A stretch of DNA of 64,000 nucleotides from Halomonas ramblicola. Its GTDB lineage: Bacteria; Pseudomonadota; Gammaproteobacteria; Pseudomonadales; Halomonadaceae. The stretch lies in assembly GCF_030409215.1 (NCBI RefSeq), contig NZ_JAUFPL010000018.1, forward strand, positions 20,618 to 84,617. The letters are read 5' to 3'. Position 1 is the first letter of the stretch. Each line of letters begins with the position of its first letter. The notes below the pieces were generated by a model. That model ran no database searches, had not been told where the DNA came from, and saw only the letters and a list, made by a program, of their open reading frames with translations. A program made the position numbers and the translations under genes. This document shows positions 41,959-49,541 of the stretch, piece after piece.

Positions 41959-43047
41959 ATGACCGACACGCCGACTCCCGTGTTGCCCCCGGCGGCCTTC
42001 CAGCGCCGCCTGCTGAACTGGTTCGACGCACACGGCCGTCACGACCTGCCCTGGCAACAGGACCGCACCCCCTACCGGGTGTGGGTCTCGGAGATCATGC
42101 TGCAGCAGACCCAGGTGGCCACGGTGATCCCCTATTTCGAGCGCTTCATGGCGCGGTTTCCGGATGTCCGTGACCTGGCAGAAGCCGACCGGGACGAGGT
42201 GCTGCACCTGTGGACGGGGCTCGGCTACTACGCCCGGGGACGCAACCTGCACAAGGCGGCCCGGGCTATCGTCATGGAACACGGCGGCGAACTGCCGCTG
42301 GACATCGAGGCCCTGGCCGCGCTGCCCGGCATCGGCCGCTCCACCGCCGGGGCCATCGTCGCCCAGAGCTGCGGGCGGCGGGCGGTGATCCTCGACGGCA
42401 ACGTCAAGCGCAGCCTGACCCGGTTGCACGGCGTGGCGGGCTGGCCCGGCCGGCCCGCGGTGGAGCGCCGCCTGTGGGCCCTGGCCGAGCACTACACGCC
42501 CCATGAACGGCTCGCCGACTACACCCAGGCGATGATGGACCTCGGCGCCACCCTGTGCCGCCGCGGCACCCCCGAGTGCGGGCGCTGCCCCTTCGCGGAC
42601 GTCTGCGTGGCCCATGCCCGTGGCGAGGAGCGCCGCTTCCCCGAGTCCAAGCCGAAGAAGGCGCTGCCCACCCGCACCACCCGCATGCTGCTGCTGCGCG
42701 ACGCCCGGGGCCGGGTGCTGCTGGAGCAGCGCCCGCCCAGCGGGCTGTGGGGCGGGCTGTGGAGCCTGCCGCAGTTCGACGACCCGGCGGCGCTGCGGGC
42801 CTGGCTGGACGCCCACGCCCCGGCCAGCCGGCTCGGCCCCGCCTGGTCTCCCTTCACCCACGTGTTCAGCCACTTCCGCCTGGAGATCACCCCCCAGCCG
42901 GCCAGCATCGAGCGCCTCGATTCGGTGGGCGAGGCGCGCCGCTGGTACGATCCCGATGACCCCGACAGCATCGGCCTGGCGGCGCCGGTGAAGGCGCTGC
43001 TGGCCAGCCTGGCCGCCTTCACCCTCGACGCGCCGCCGGGCCCCTGA
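41959..43047 (+). CDS. mutY: Adenine DNA glycosylase MutY
   Basis: Removes adenine mispaired with 8-oxoguanine. The 362 residues have catalytic E45 (VSEIMLQQTQV), the helix-hairpin-helix LPGIGRSTAGAI with catalytic D146 in VILDGNVKR, the [4Fe-4S] ligands C-x6-C-x2-C-x5-C in CRRGTPECGRCPFADVC, and a C-terminal NUDIX-like lesion-recognition domain (GLWGGLWSLPQF). It is followed 27 bp later by yggX, the usual partner. Confidence 0.97.
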   Translation: MTDTPTPVLPPAAFQRRLLNWFDAHGRHDLPWQQDRTPYRVWVSEIMLQQTQVATVIPYFERFMARFPDVRDLAEADRDEVLHLWTGLGYYARGRNLHKAARAIVMEHGGELPLDIEALAALPGIGRSTAGAIVAQSCGRRAVILDGNVKRSLTRLHGVAGWPGRPAVERRLWALAEHYTPHERLADYTQAMMDLGATLCRRGTPECGRCPFADVCVAHARGEERRFPESKPKKALPTRTTRMLLLRDARGRVLLEQRPPSGLWGGLWSLPQFDDPAALRAWLDAHAPASRLGPAWSPFTHVFSHFRLEITPQPASIERLDSVGEARRWYDPDDPDSIGLAAPVKALLASLAAFTLDAPPGP

Positions 43048-43074
43048 ATCCCCGATCCCTGAGGAGTAGACCCC

Positions 43075-43347
43075 ATGAGCCAGACCGTCTTCTGTCGCAA
43101 GTACCAGCAGGAGCTCGAGGCCCTTCCATTCCCGCCGTTGCCCGGCAAGAAGGGCCAGGAGATCCAGGCCACCGTCTCCCGCCGGGCCTGGGAGGAGTGG
43201 CAGGCCCTGCAGACCCGCCTGATCAACGAGAAGCACCTCAATATGCTCGACCCGTCCACGCGGGAGTACCTGATGGAGCAGATGGAGCGCTTCCTCGACA
43301 ACCGCGAGACCGACCAGGCCGAGGGCTACGTGCCTCGGGGCGAGTGA
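43075..43347 (+). CDS. yggX: YggX, Fe(II)-trafficking/oxidative damage protection protein
   Basis: A 90-residue protein: MSQTVFCRKYQQELEALPFPPLPG with the conserved single cysteine at position 7, RRAWEEWQALQTRLINEKHLNMLDP and FLDNRETDQAEGYVP. It protects Fe-S clusters such as that of MutY. It shares the mutY transcript. Confidence 0.96.
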   Translation: MSQTVFCRKYQQELEALPFPPLPGKKGQEIQATVSRRAWEEWQALQTRLINEKHLNMLDPSTREYLMEQMERFLDNRETDQAEGYVPRGE

Positions 43348-43383
43348 CCCGCCGATGCCCCCATCTTTTTGAAACGGAAGGGG

Positions 43384-43412
43384 TTGACGCGGAAAGCCCG
43401 CTAGGGTTTAAT
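43384..43412 (+). promoter_or_regulatory. Promoter of the tRNA-Phe-Gln-Thr cluster
   Basis: TTGACG (43384-43389), a 17-base spacer and TTTAAT (43407-43412), followed by a GC-rich discriminator ACGCCCCG. This arrangement is typical of stringently controlled stable-RNA promoters. The predicted start is about 10 bases before tRNA-Phe. Confidence 0.8.
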
Positions 43413-43428
43413 ACGCCCCGTTGGCACG

Positions 43429-43504
43429 GGCCAGATAGCTCAGTCGGTAGAGCAGGGGATTGAAAATCCCCGTGTCGGGGGTTCGATTCCCTCTCTGGCC
43501 ACCA
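43429..43504 (+). tRNA. tRNA-Phe (anticodon GAA)
   Basis: A 76-base cloverleaf: acceptor GGCCAGA/TCTGGCC, D arm GCTC...GAGC, anticodon stem GGGGA/TCCCC with loop TTGAAAA, T arm with GGTTCGATT, and an encoded CCA end. Confidence 0.97.
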
Positions 43505-43510
43505 CGTTGC

Positions 43511-43585
43511 TGGGGTATAGCCAAGTGGTAAGGCACCGGTTTTTGGTATCGGCATTCCCAGGTTCGAATCCTGGTACCCCAGCCA
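43511..43585 (+). tRNA. tRNA-Gln (anticodon TTG)
   Basis: A 75-base cloverleaf: acceptor TGGGGTA/TACCCCA, D arm GCC...GGC, anticodon stem CCGGT/ATCGG with loop TTTTGGT, T arm CCCAGGTTCGAATCCTGG, encoded CCA. Only 6 bases separate it from tRNA-Phe. Confidence 0.97.
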
Positions 43586-43608
43586 TTGCCAACCTCGATT
43601 CCGAAAGG

Positions 43609-43635
43609 CCGTGAACAGGGGTTCACGGTCTTTCT
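43609..43635 (+). terminator. Hairpin between tRNA-Gln and tRNA-Thr
   Basis: CCGTGAAC-AGGG-GTTCACGG followed by TCTTTCT. It may terminate a fraction of tRNA-Phe-Gln transcripts or serve as a processing signal before tRNA-Thr. Confidence 0.6.
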
Positions 43636-43678
43636 CGCTCGGAGCCTCGGCCTCCGCGCGGGATGTAGGTGACGCGTT

Positions 43679-43754
43679 GCTGGCATAGCTCAGTTGGTAG
43701 AGCAGCTGACTTGTAATCAGCAGGTCCCGGGTTCGACTCCTGGTGCCAGCACCA
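43679..43754 (+). tRNA. tRNA-Thr (anticodon TGT)
   Basis: A 76-base cloverleaf: acceptor GCTGGCA/TGCCAGC, D arm GCTC...GAGC, anticodon stem CTGAC/ATCAG-type with loop TTGTAAT, T arm with GGGTTCGACTCC, encoded CCA. Confidence 0.97.
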
Positions 43755-43791
43755 TCTAAACGCCTTGGAAATCAGGCATTGCCCTAGATTG

Positions 43792-43817
43792 AAAACCGCC
43801 CATCGAGGCGGTTTTTT
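43792..43817 (+). terminator. Terminator of the tRNA cluster
   Basis: AAAACCGCC-CATCGA-GGCGGTTTT with a continuing T run; a classical intrinsic terminator that also reads as one on the minus strand. Confidence 0.85.
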
Positions 43818-43900
43818 GCCGTTGCACCCCAGGGATCTTGGCTGCTAGGGTGGGCGGTGACGCCGAGGGCGTTGCAAGTTACTGATTCGTAAAGGAGTCC

Positions 43901-43993
43901 ATGCGGCGGCCCATGCGGCCAACGACCCTTCATCGCAGCACCCGGTTCCAATGCCGGGTAAAGGCATCTCGAAAATGCCTGCCACATCAGTAG
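43901..43993 (+). CDS. Candidate 30-residue basic peptide
   Basis: ATG at 43901 follows AAAGGAG by 4 bases and opens a frame reading MRRPMRPTTLHRS... with two cysteines and 9 basic residues, ending TAG at 43991. An intrinsic terminator follows 18 bp later (44011-44033), which has no other gene to serve. Composition alone cannot show that it is translated; the region could equally be a non-coding RNA. It lies in the 438-bp gap between tRNA-Thr and ectD. Confidence 0.25.
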   Translation: MRRPMRPTTLHRSTRFQCRVKASRKCLPHQ

Positions 43994-44010
43994 CTTGAAG
44001 TACGTCCAGG

Positions 44011-44033
44011 ACCGCCCTCGTGGCGGTTTTTTT
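44011..44033 (+). terminator. Orphan intrinsic terminator upstream of ectD
   Basis: ACCGCC-CTCGT-GGCGGT followed by TTTTTT. It is separated from the tRNA terminator by about 190 bases, so it must end an additional transcript or act as an attenuator ahead of ectD. Between it and the ectD ATG (44034-44192) I see no clear -35/-10 pair. Confidence 0.8.
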
Positions 44034-44192
44034 CGTCCCCGGCCGTCGGGTCCCGGCCCTGTGGGCCTTGAACCCCGTGCCGGGCGTCCCTACATGGCGA
44101 TACGCGGCTCCTTCATTGGGGTCGCCCACGGCTGTCTCGCCGTCGGGATGAGCCTTGCTGAAACTGATCACGGATGCACAGGAGGTGATTGG

Positions 44193-45194
44193 ATGTCAGT
44201 CAAGACAACGTCCAACCGTACGCTGGAACAGGCAGTTACCAACCGTACCATCGTCGATTCCCCGGACCCGGAGAGTCGCGTGCGCACCGCGCCGCGCCCG
44301 GGCGAGGATCCGTATCCCACCCGTCTCGCCGAGCCGTTCGACATGCCCTGGTTCAACCGCCGCGAGCCGGTGGTCAAGGGGCGTGCCGAGGAGGGCCCCC
44401 TGAGCCAGGCACAACTCGACGAGTTCGATCGCAAGGGCTTCCTCTTCGAGCCCAACTTCATCGGCGGCGACGAGCTCGACGAGCTGCGTCGGGAGCTGGC
44501 GGCGCTGCTCGAGCACGAGGACTTCCGCGACCGCGACTTCAGCATCACCGAGCCGTCGGGCCGGGAGATCCGCTCGCTGTTCGCGGTGCACTTCCTCTCC
44601 GAGCTGTTCGGCCGCCTGGCCCGCGACGAGCGCCTGATGGGCCGCGCCCGCCAGATCATCGGTGACGAGCCCTACGTGCACCAGTCGCGCATCAACTACA
44701 AGCCCGGCTTCGAGGGCAAGGGCTTCAACTGGCACTCGGATTTCGAGACGTGGCACGCCGAGGACGGCATGCCGGGCATGCATGCGGTGAGTGCCTCCAT
44801 CGTGCTCACCGACAACCACCACTTCAACGGCCCGCTGATGCTGATCCCGGGCTCCCACCGGGTGTTCGTGCCCTGCCTGGGCGAGACGCCGGACGACAAC
44901 CACAAGCAGTCGCTGAAGAGGCAGGAGCTCGGCGTGCCGAGCCGCGAGGCGCTGACCGCGCTGGTCGAGCGTCACCGCATCGAGGCGCCCACCGGGGCCG
45001 CCGGCGGCCTGCTGCTGTTCGACTGCAACGTGTTGCACGGCTCCAACGCCAACATGTCACCGGATCCGCGCAGCAACGCCTTCTTCGTCTACAATCGGCG
45101 CGACAACCGCTGCCAGGCGCCCTTCGCGGCACCCAAGCGGCGCCCGGACTTCCTGGCCCATGATCCCGACGCGGCGTGGGACCCGGATGCCTGA
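44193..45194 (+). CDS. ectD: Ectoine hydroxylase
   Basis: Fe(II)/2-oxoglutarate dioxygenase converting ectoine to 5-hydroxyectoine, a compatible solute. The 333 residues are nearly superimposable on Halomonas elongata EctD (shared DPYPTRL, NRREPVVKG, INYKPGFEGKGFNWHSDFETWHAEDGMP, PGSHRVFVPCLGETP). Iron ligands are H181, D183 and H282 (LHGSNANMSP). A perfect AGGAGGTGAT lies just before the ATG. No ectABC is adjacent, as is common in Halomonas. Transcription is probably osmotically controlled, but the signal is not identifiable here. Confidence 0.97.
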   Translation: MSVKTTSNRTLEQAVTNRTIVDSPDPESRVRTAPRPGEDPYPTRLAEPFDMPWFNRREPVVKGRAEEGPLSQAQLDEFDRKGFLFEPNFIGGDELDELRRELAALLEHEDFRDRDFSITEPSGREIRSLFAVHFLSELFGRLARDERLMGRARQIIGDEPYVHQSRINYKPGFEGKGFNWHSDFETWHAEDGMPGMHAVSASIVLTDNHHFNGPLMLIPGSHRVFVPCLGETPDDNHKQSLKRQELGVPSREALTALVERHRIEAPTGAAGGLLLFDCNVLHGSNANMSPDPRSNAFFVYNRRDNRCQAPFAAPKRRPDFLAHDPDAAWDPDA

Positions 45195-45298
45195 TCCGGC
45201 GACACGGCCTCGGTGTGTGGTGCACGGGGCCCGGTGCGGTAGACTGGGGGGCTTGTCGCCGTGGTACGGCACGCCCAATGAGAAGGAGAAGATGCGCC

Positions 45299-45964
45299 AT
45301 GCGCTTTGTACCCCGATTCACCGATGGCCAGGCGTTCCCCCACGCACTCGGCAAGATCGTCTGCGTCGGCCGCAACTACGCCGACCACGCCCGGGAGCTC
45401 GACAATCCGGTGCCCAGCGAGCCGTTGCTGTTCATCAAGCCGGCGACCAGTGCGGTGCCGCTGGAGTCGACCATCGAGGCTCCCTTCTCGCGGGGCGAGG
45501 TGCATTACGAGACCGAGCTGGCGCTGCTGATCGGCGAGGAACTCTCCCACGCCACCACCGACGAGGCGGAGCGTGCCGTGGTGGGCATCGGCCTGGCGCT
45601 GGACCTGACCCTGCGCGACGTCCAGTCGCGCCTCAAGGAGAAGGCCCATCCCTGGGAGATCGCCAAGGCGTTCGACGGTGCCTGCCCGCTGTCGGTGTTC
45701 CAACCGCTCGCCCAGGTGCCCAACTGGAGCGCCATCTCCTTTACCCTGGAGGTGGACGGCGAGCTGCGCCAGCACGGCGAGGGCTCGGAGATGCTCTTCC
45801 CGGTGGCCAGCCTGGTCGCCGAGATGAGTCGACATTTCACCCTGCAGCCGGGAGACGTGGTGCTGACCGGCACGCCGGCCGGGGTGGGGCCACTGCCCCG
45901 CGGCGCCGAGCTGCGCTTCACCCTCACCGGTGGCCTGGAGGTGGTCACCCGCGTGGTGGAGTAG
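45299..45964 (+). CDS. FAH-family hydrolase/tautomerase (YcgM-like)
   Basis: A 221-residue fumarylacetoacetate-hydrolase fold protein: KIVCVGRNYADHARELDNPVPSEPLLFIKP, HYETELALLIGE (metal E-x-E), LALDLTLRDVQSRLKEKAHPWEIAKAFDGACP and GDVVLTGTPAGVGPL. This group includes acylpyruvate hydrolase and oxaloacetate tautomerase/decarboxylase (FAHD1-like); the substrate is not determined. It starts 104 bp after ectD, and no operon link is evident. Confidence 0.88.
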   Translation: MRFVPRFTDGQAFPHALGKIVCVGRNYADHARELDNPVPSEPLLFIKPATSAVPLESTIEAPFSRGEVHYETELALLIGEELSHATTDEAERAVVGIGLALDLTLRDVQSRLKEKAHPWEIAKAFDGACPLSVFQPLAQVPNWSAISFTLEVDGELRQHGEGSEMLFPVASLVAEMSRHFTLQPGDVVLTGTPAGVGPLPRGAELRFTLTGGLEVVTRVVE

Positions 45965-46030
45965 CGCCACCAGTCAGACTCCCTCTTCGATCTGACCCCG
46001 GCGCCTTCTCACGCTGATCATTTGGCGCGA

Positions 46031-47953
46031 TCACTCCAGGTAGGTGTAGCCGGCCAGGCCCTCGGAGAGATCGTCGAGGAAGCGCTGCTGCTCGGCCTCG
46101 TCGAGGCCGCTGGCCGCCAGCTGCTCGGCCAGGTTGTCGCGCAGTACCTCGGCGTCGAAGTTGACGTAGCCGAGCACGTCGGCGACCCGGTCGCCCTGCT
46201 GGACGTGGCTGAAGGTCCAGCTGCCGTCCGGGTTGAGGGTGGCGTCCACCGAGTCGGTGTCCCCGAACAGGTTGTGCAGGTCGCCGAGGATCTCCTGGTA
46301 GGCTCCCACCATGAAGAAGCCGAGCAGCTTCTCGTCACCCTCCTGCCATTCCGGCAGCGGCAGGGTGGTCTCGACGCCCTGACCGTCCACGTAGCCGTCG
46401 ATGCGACCGTCGCTGTCGCAGGTGATGTCCTGGATCACGCCGCGGCGTTCCGGCTCGTGGTCGAGGCCGGTGAGCGGCAGCACCGGGAAGATCTGCTGGA
46501 TGCCCCAGACGTCGGGAATCGACTGGAACAACGAGAAGTTGACGAACAGCTTGTCGGCGAGCTTCTCGGCCAGCTCGTCGTCGATCTCGCGGTGCACGCG
46601 GTTGCGGGTGTCGAGGCGCGCGCGCAGCCGGGCGCAGGCGACGAAGTAGACGGCCTCGCCCTCGGCGCGGGCGGTGATGTCGGTGAGGCCCATCACGAAG
46701 CGCTCGTGCAGCTCGCCCATGGCCTGCACCAGGTCGTGCCAGGCCTCCACCAGGCCGCGCGGGTCGGGCGTATCACCCAGCAGGTCGTGGACCCGCCACA
46801 GCTCGTCCACCTGGGGATCGCCCTCGATCCGTCGCTCCGGGGTGGTCTCGCTGACCCGCTCCTCGCCGATCACGTTGGTGATCAGCACCGCATGGTGGGC
46901 GGTGAGCGCGCGGCCCGATTCGCTGATCAGGTGGGGCTGGGGCAGGTCGTGCTCCTGGCAGGCCAGGCGGAAGGCGTAGACCACGTTGCGGGCGTACTCC
47001 AGCATCGAGTAGTTGGCCGAGCAGAAGCTGCGCGAGCGGGTGCCCTCGTAGTCGACCCCCAGGCCGCCGCCCACGTCCACGGTGTCCACCGGGGCGCCCA
47101 GCTCCACCAGGCTCTGGTAGAAGCGCGCGCACTCGCGCAGGCCGCGCTGGATGTCGCGGATGTTGGCGATCTGCGAGCCCAGGTGGAAGTGCACCAGTTG
47201 CAGGCTGGCCAGGGCATCGGCCTCGCGCAGCTGCTCCACCACCGCCAGCACCTGGCTGGCGGTGAGGCCGAACTTGGACTTCTCGCCGCCGGTGTTCTGC
47301 CAGCGGCCGCGGCCCACGGTGGCCAGGCGGGCGCGCAGGCCGATGCGCGGCTTGACGCCGAGTTCGGCGGCCTCCTCGAGGATCAGCGGCAGCTCGGAAA
47401 GCTTCTCCACCACCAGGTAGACGCGATGGCCGAGCTTCTCGCCCATCAGCGCTAGGCGCACGTACTCGCGGTCCTTGTAGCCGTTGCAGACGATCAGCGA
47501 AGGGCCGTCGCCGGAGAGCGCCAGCACGGCGAGCAGTTCCGGCTTGCTGCCGGCCTCCAGGCCCACGCGGTCGCGGCCGCGCTCGGGCGTGGCGAGTATC
47601 TCCTCCACCACGCGGCGTTGCTGGTTGACCTTGATGGGATAGACGGCGGTGTAGCCACCATCGAAGGCCTCCTCGGCCATGGCGGTGTCGAAGGCGGTGC
47701 ACAGCTGCTCGACCCGGTCGTGGAGGATGTCGATGAAGCGCACCAGCACCGGCAGGCGCAGGCCGGCGGCCTTGAGCTCGGCCACCAGGTCGTCCAGGGG
47801 CAGGGCCGGGCCCTCGGTCTCGCTGCCCAGCGGGCGCACCAGGGCATGGCCGGAGTCGTCCACGTCGAAGTAGCCGCTGCCCCACTGGTCGATGTTCCAG
47901 ACGCGGCGGGCGCGCCGTGCGGGGCTGCCGGCACTGGCCATGGGGAGACTCAT
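46031..47953 (-). CDS. speA: Biosynthetic arginine decarboxylase SpeA
   Basis: PLP enzyme making agmatine for putrescine synthesis, 640 residues, from MSLPMASAGSPARRARRVWNIDQWG. The PLP lysine is in YPIKVNQQRRV near 100. GLEAGSKPEL, QNTGGEKSKFGLT, LVHFHLGSQIANIRDIQ, VDVGGGLGVDYEGTRS and ISESGRALTAHHAV are family motifs. The start is supported by a 4-bp overlap with the thrB stop. Linkage to thrB is not one I know as conserved. Confidence 0.96.
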   Translation of the reverse strand: MSLPMASAGSPARRARRVWNIDQWGSGYFDVDDSGHALVRPLGSETEGPALPLDDLVAELKAAGLRLPVLVRFIDILHDRVEQLCTAFDTAMAEEAFDGGYTAVYPIKVNQQRRVVEEILATPERGRDRVGLEAGSKPELLAVLALSGDGPSLIVCNGYKDREYVRLALMGEKLGHRVYLVVEKLSELPLILEEAAELGVKPRIGLRARLATVGRGRWQNTGGEKSKFGLTASQVLAVVEQLREADALASLQLVHFHLGSQIANIRDIQRGLRECARFYQSLVELGAPVDTVDVGGGLGVDYEGTRSRSFCSANYSMLEYARNVVYAFRLACQEHDLPQPHLISESGRALTAHHAVLITNVIGEERVSETTPERRIEGDPQVDELWRVHDLLGDTPDPRGLVEAWHDLVQAMGELHERFVMGLTDITARAEGEAVYFVACARLRARLDTRNRVHREIDDELAEKLADKLFVNFSLFQSIPDVWGIQQIFPVLPLTGLDHEPERRGVIQDITCDSDGRIDGYVDGQGVETTLPLPEWQEGDEKLLGFFMVGAYQEILGDLHNLFGDTDSVDATLNPDGSWTFSHVQQGDRVADVLGYVNFDAEVLRDNLAEQLAASGLDEAEQQRFLDDLSEGLAGYTYLE

Positions 47954-48909
47954 GCATTCACCTCCGGAAGCGGCAGGGCACCGTGGTCGATGCGCGCCTT
48001 GAGGATGGTGCGGAACTGCTCGGGATCGTGGGGGGTGAGGTCGTGGGCCGGCGGGTCCACGTAGACCACCAGCAGCCGCGACAGCCAATAGCGCAGCGCG
48101 GTCATGCGCAGCATCATCGGCCAGGCGTCGCGCTCGGCGACGGTCAGCGGGCGTCGCGCCTGGTAGGCGCCGAGGATGGCGTCGTGGCGCTCGGGGTTCA
48201 ACCGGCCGTCGGCGTCGATGGCCCAGTCGTTGATGACGATGGCCAGGTCGAACAGCAGGTCGCCGGTGCAGCCGTTGTAGAAGTCGATCACCCCCCCCAG
48301 GCGGTCGCCCTCGAACAGGGTGTTGTCGCGGAACAGGTCGCCGTGCAGCGCCCCCTGGGGCAGCTCGGGGCCGTTGCCGAAGGCGTCCTGGTAGATCTCC
48401 ACCTCGTCCTTCATCAGCGTCTGGTCCTCCGGCGAGAGGTAGACCAGCACCTTGTGGTGCATGGGCAGCAGCCAGTGGAGGTCGCGCGGGTTGGGACGGT
48501 GGCCCGGGAAGTGCTGCGATACCCTGTGCATGTGACCCAGGGCGTCGCCCAGGGCGCGGCACTGGGCCAGGTTGGGGGCCTTGGGGTGCCGGCCGGGCAG
48601 CCGCGGGAACAGCAGGGCGGGCTTGTCGGCCAGGCTGTGCAGCGCCACCCCGTCACGGTCGTGCAGCGGGCCCGGTACCGGCAGGCGGTGTTCGTCGAGG
48701 TAGTCGAGCAGCTCGACGAAGAACGGCAACTCCTCGTGCTCGCCCTGCTCGAACAGGGTCAGCACCAGTTGGCGCCGGTCGGTGGTGACGAAGAAGGTGC
48801 TGTTCTCGGTGCCGGCGGGCACGCCCTCCAGGGAGACCAGCGAGCCGGCATCGAAGCGGCCCAGGAACGCCTCGACCTGGGTCTCGGTAAGCGGTGTGAA
48901 TACGGCCAT
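47950..48909 (-). CDS. thrB: Homoserine kinase (Pseudomonas type, APH fold)
   Basis: Phosphorylates homoserine in threonine synthesis. The 319 residues start MAVFTPLTETQVEAFLGRFDAG and show an aminoglycoside-phosphotransferase-like kinase fold: AGTENSTFFV, HGDLFRDNTLFEG (catalytic Asp) and GGVIDFYNGCTGDLLFDLAIVINDW (metal-binding Asp). This is the second, non-GHMP homoserine kinase family, found next to polA and a DUF2782 gene in Pseudomonas as here. The SrkA kinase was considered, but sequence and context favour ThrB. Confidence 0.9.
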   Translation of the reverse strand: MAVFTPLTETQVEAFLGRFDAGSLVSLEGVPAGTENSTFFVTTDRRQLVLTLFEQGEHEELPFFVELLDYLDEHRLPVPGPLHDRDGVALHSLADKPALLFPRLPGRHPKAPNLAQCRALGDALGHMHRVSQHFPGHRPNPRDLHWLLPMHHKVLVYLSPEDQTLMKDEVEIYQDAFGNGPELPQGALHGDLFRDNTLFEGDRLGGVIDFYNGCTGDLLFDLAIVINDWAIDADGRLNPERHDAILGAYQARRPLTVAERDAWPMMLRMTALRYWLSRLLVVYVDPPAHDLTPHDPEQFRTILKARIDHGALPLPEVNA

Positions 48910-49010
48910 GTGTCTCTCACCCGGGTTGCCAAGCCGCCTATTGTAGCGACTTGGGAGTGTGATGCACGCGTCCGTAGGCGGAGATCAGGGCTATTGTCGT
49001 TGCCTACAGC

Positions 49011-49050
49011 GAGGGGCGCCGGGGACAAGCTGAAGAGGAGGCCTGTCCCC
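49011..49050. repeat. Palindromic intergenic element, copy C (truncated, inverted)
   Basis: The complement of this segment repeats the distal arm of copies A and B (CCTCCTCTTC..., then TTGTCCCCGGCGCCCCTC). GGGGACA (49021-49027) pairs with TGTCCCC (49044-49050). The rest of the element is missing. It lies in the 197-bp gap between the DUF2782 gene and thrB. Confidence 0.6.
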
Positions 49051-49106
49051 GGATCGGCCCCGAGCGATGGAAGACCTCTGAATGGCTCTGAAGCAAGGGT
49101 GCCTTC

Positions 49107-49400
49107 TCAGAAGGTGCGCAGGACCCACTCGGGCACCGCGATGCGGTCGCCGTCCTGGCGTTCGAAGTTGCCGTCGCCGTCGCGATCCACCAGGTAGTAG
49201 GAGGGGCCTCTCGAGGGACGGATCTCGATGGCGTAGAGCTCGCCGTTGACGCGGTATTCGCGGATGGTGCGGTCCTCCTCCTGGCGGATGGTGATGTCCG
49301 GTTCCAGGTCGTCCTCGGACTGGGCGAGTGCCGGGCCCGTGGCGACGAGCGCGAGCCCCAGGACCAGCAGCAGGGCGGTAAGGGTGCGATGCGCGTTCAT
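49107..49400 (-). CDS. DUF2782 secreted protein
   Basis: A 97-residue protein with a signal peptide (cleavage after GPALAQ, near 27) and a small domain: [39 protein letters not shown]. The gene of this type sits between polA and thrB in Pseudomonas as well. The function is unknown; the DRDGDGNF stretch resembles a calcium-loop but is probably just family sequence. Confidence 0.85.
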   Translation of the reverse strand: MNAHRTLTALLLVLGLALVATGPALAQSEDDLEPDITIRQEEDRTIREYRVNGELYAIEIRPSRGPSYYLVDRDGDGNFERQDGDRIAVPEWVLRTF

Positions 49401-49541
49401 GGTGGCCTCCTGGCCGGGGTGACTGTCCCTCAGTGTAAGGCCTCAGGGACGGGGCGCCCACCGGCCGCGGCAAAACGCGGCGGCAATGCGTATCATGGGG
49501 GATCAGGATCACTTTCCGCCCAGCTTGAATGGATGCCTTAC

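Noticed and set aside
47950..48909. SrkA/RdoA stress kinase annotation for the APH-fold kinase
   Set aside because: The start MAVFTPL, the ENSTFFV motif and the position next to DUF2782-polA fit Pseudomonas-type homoserine kinase better.
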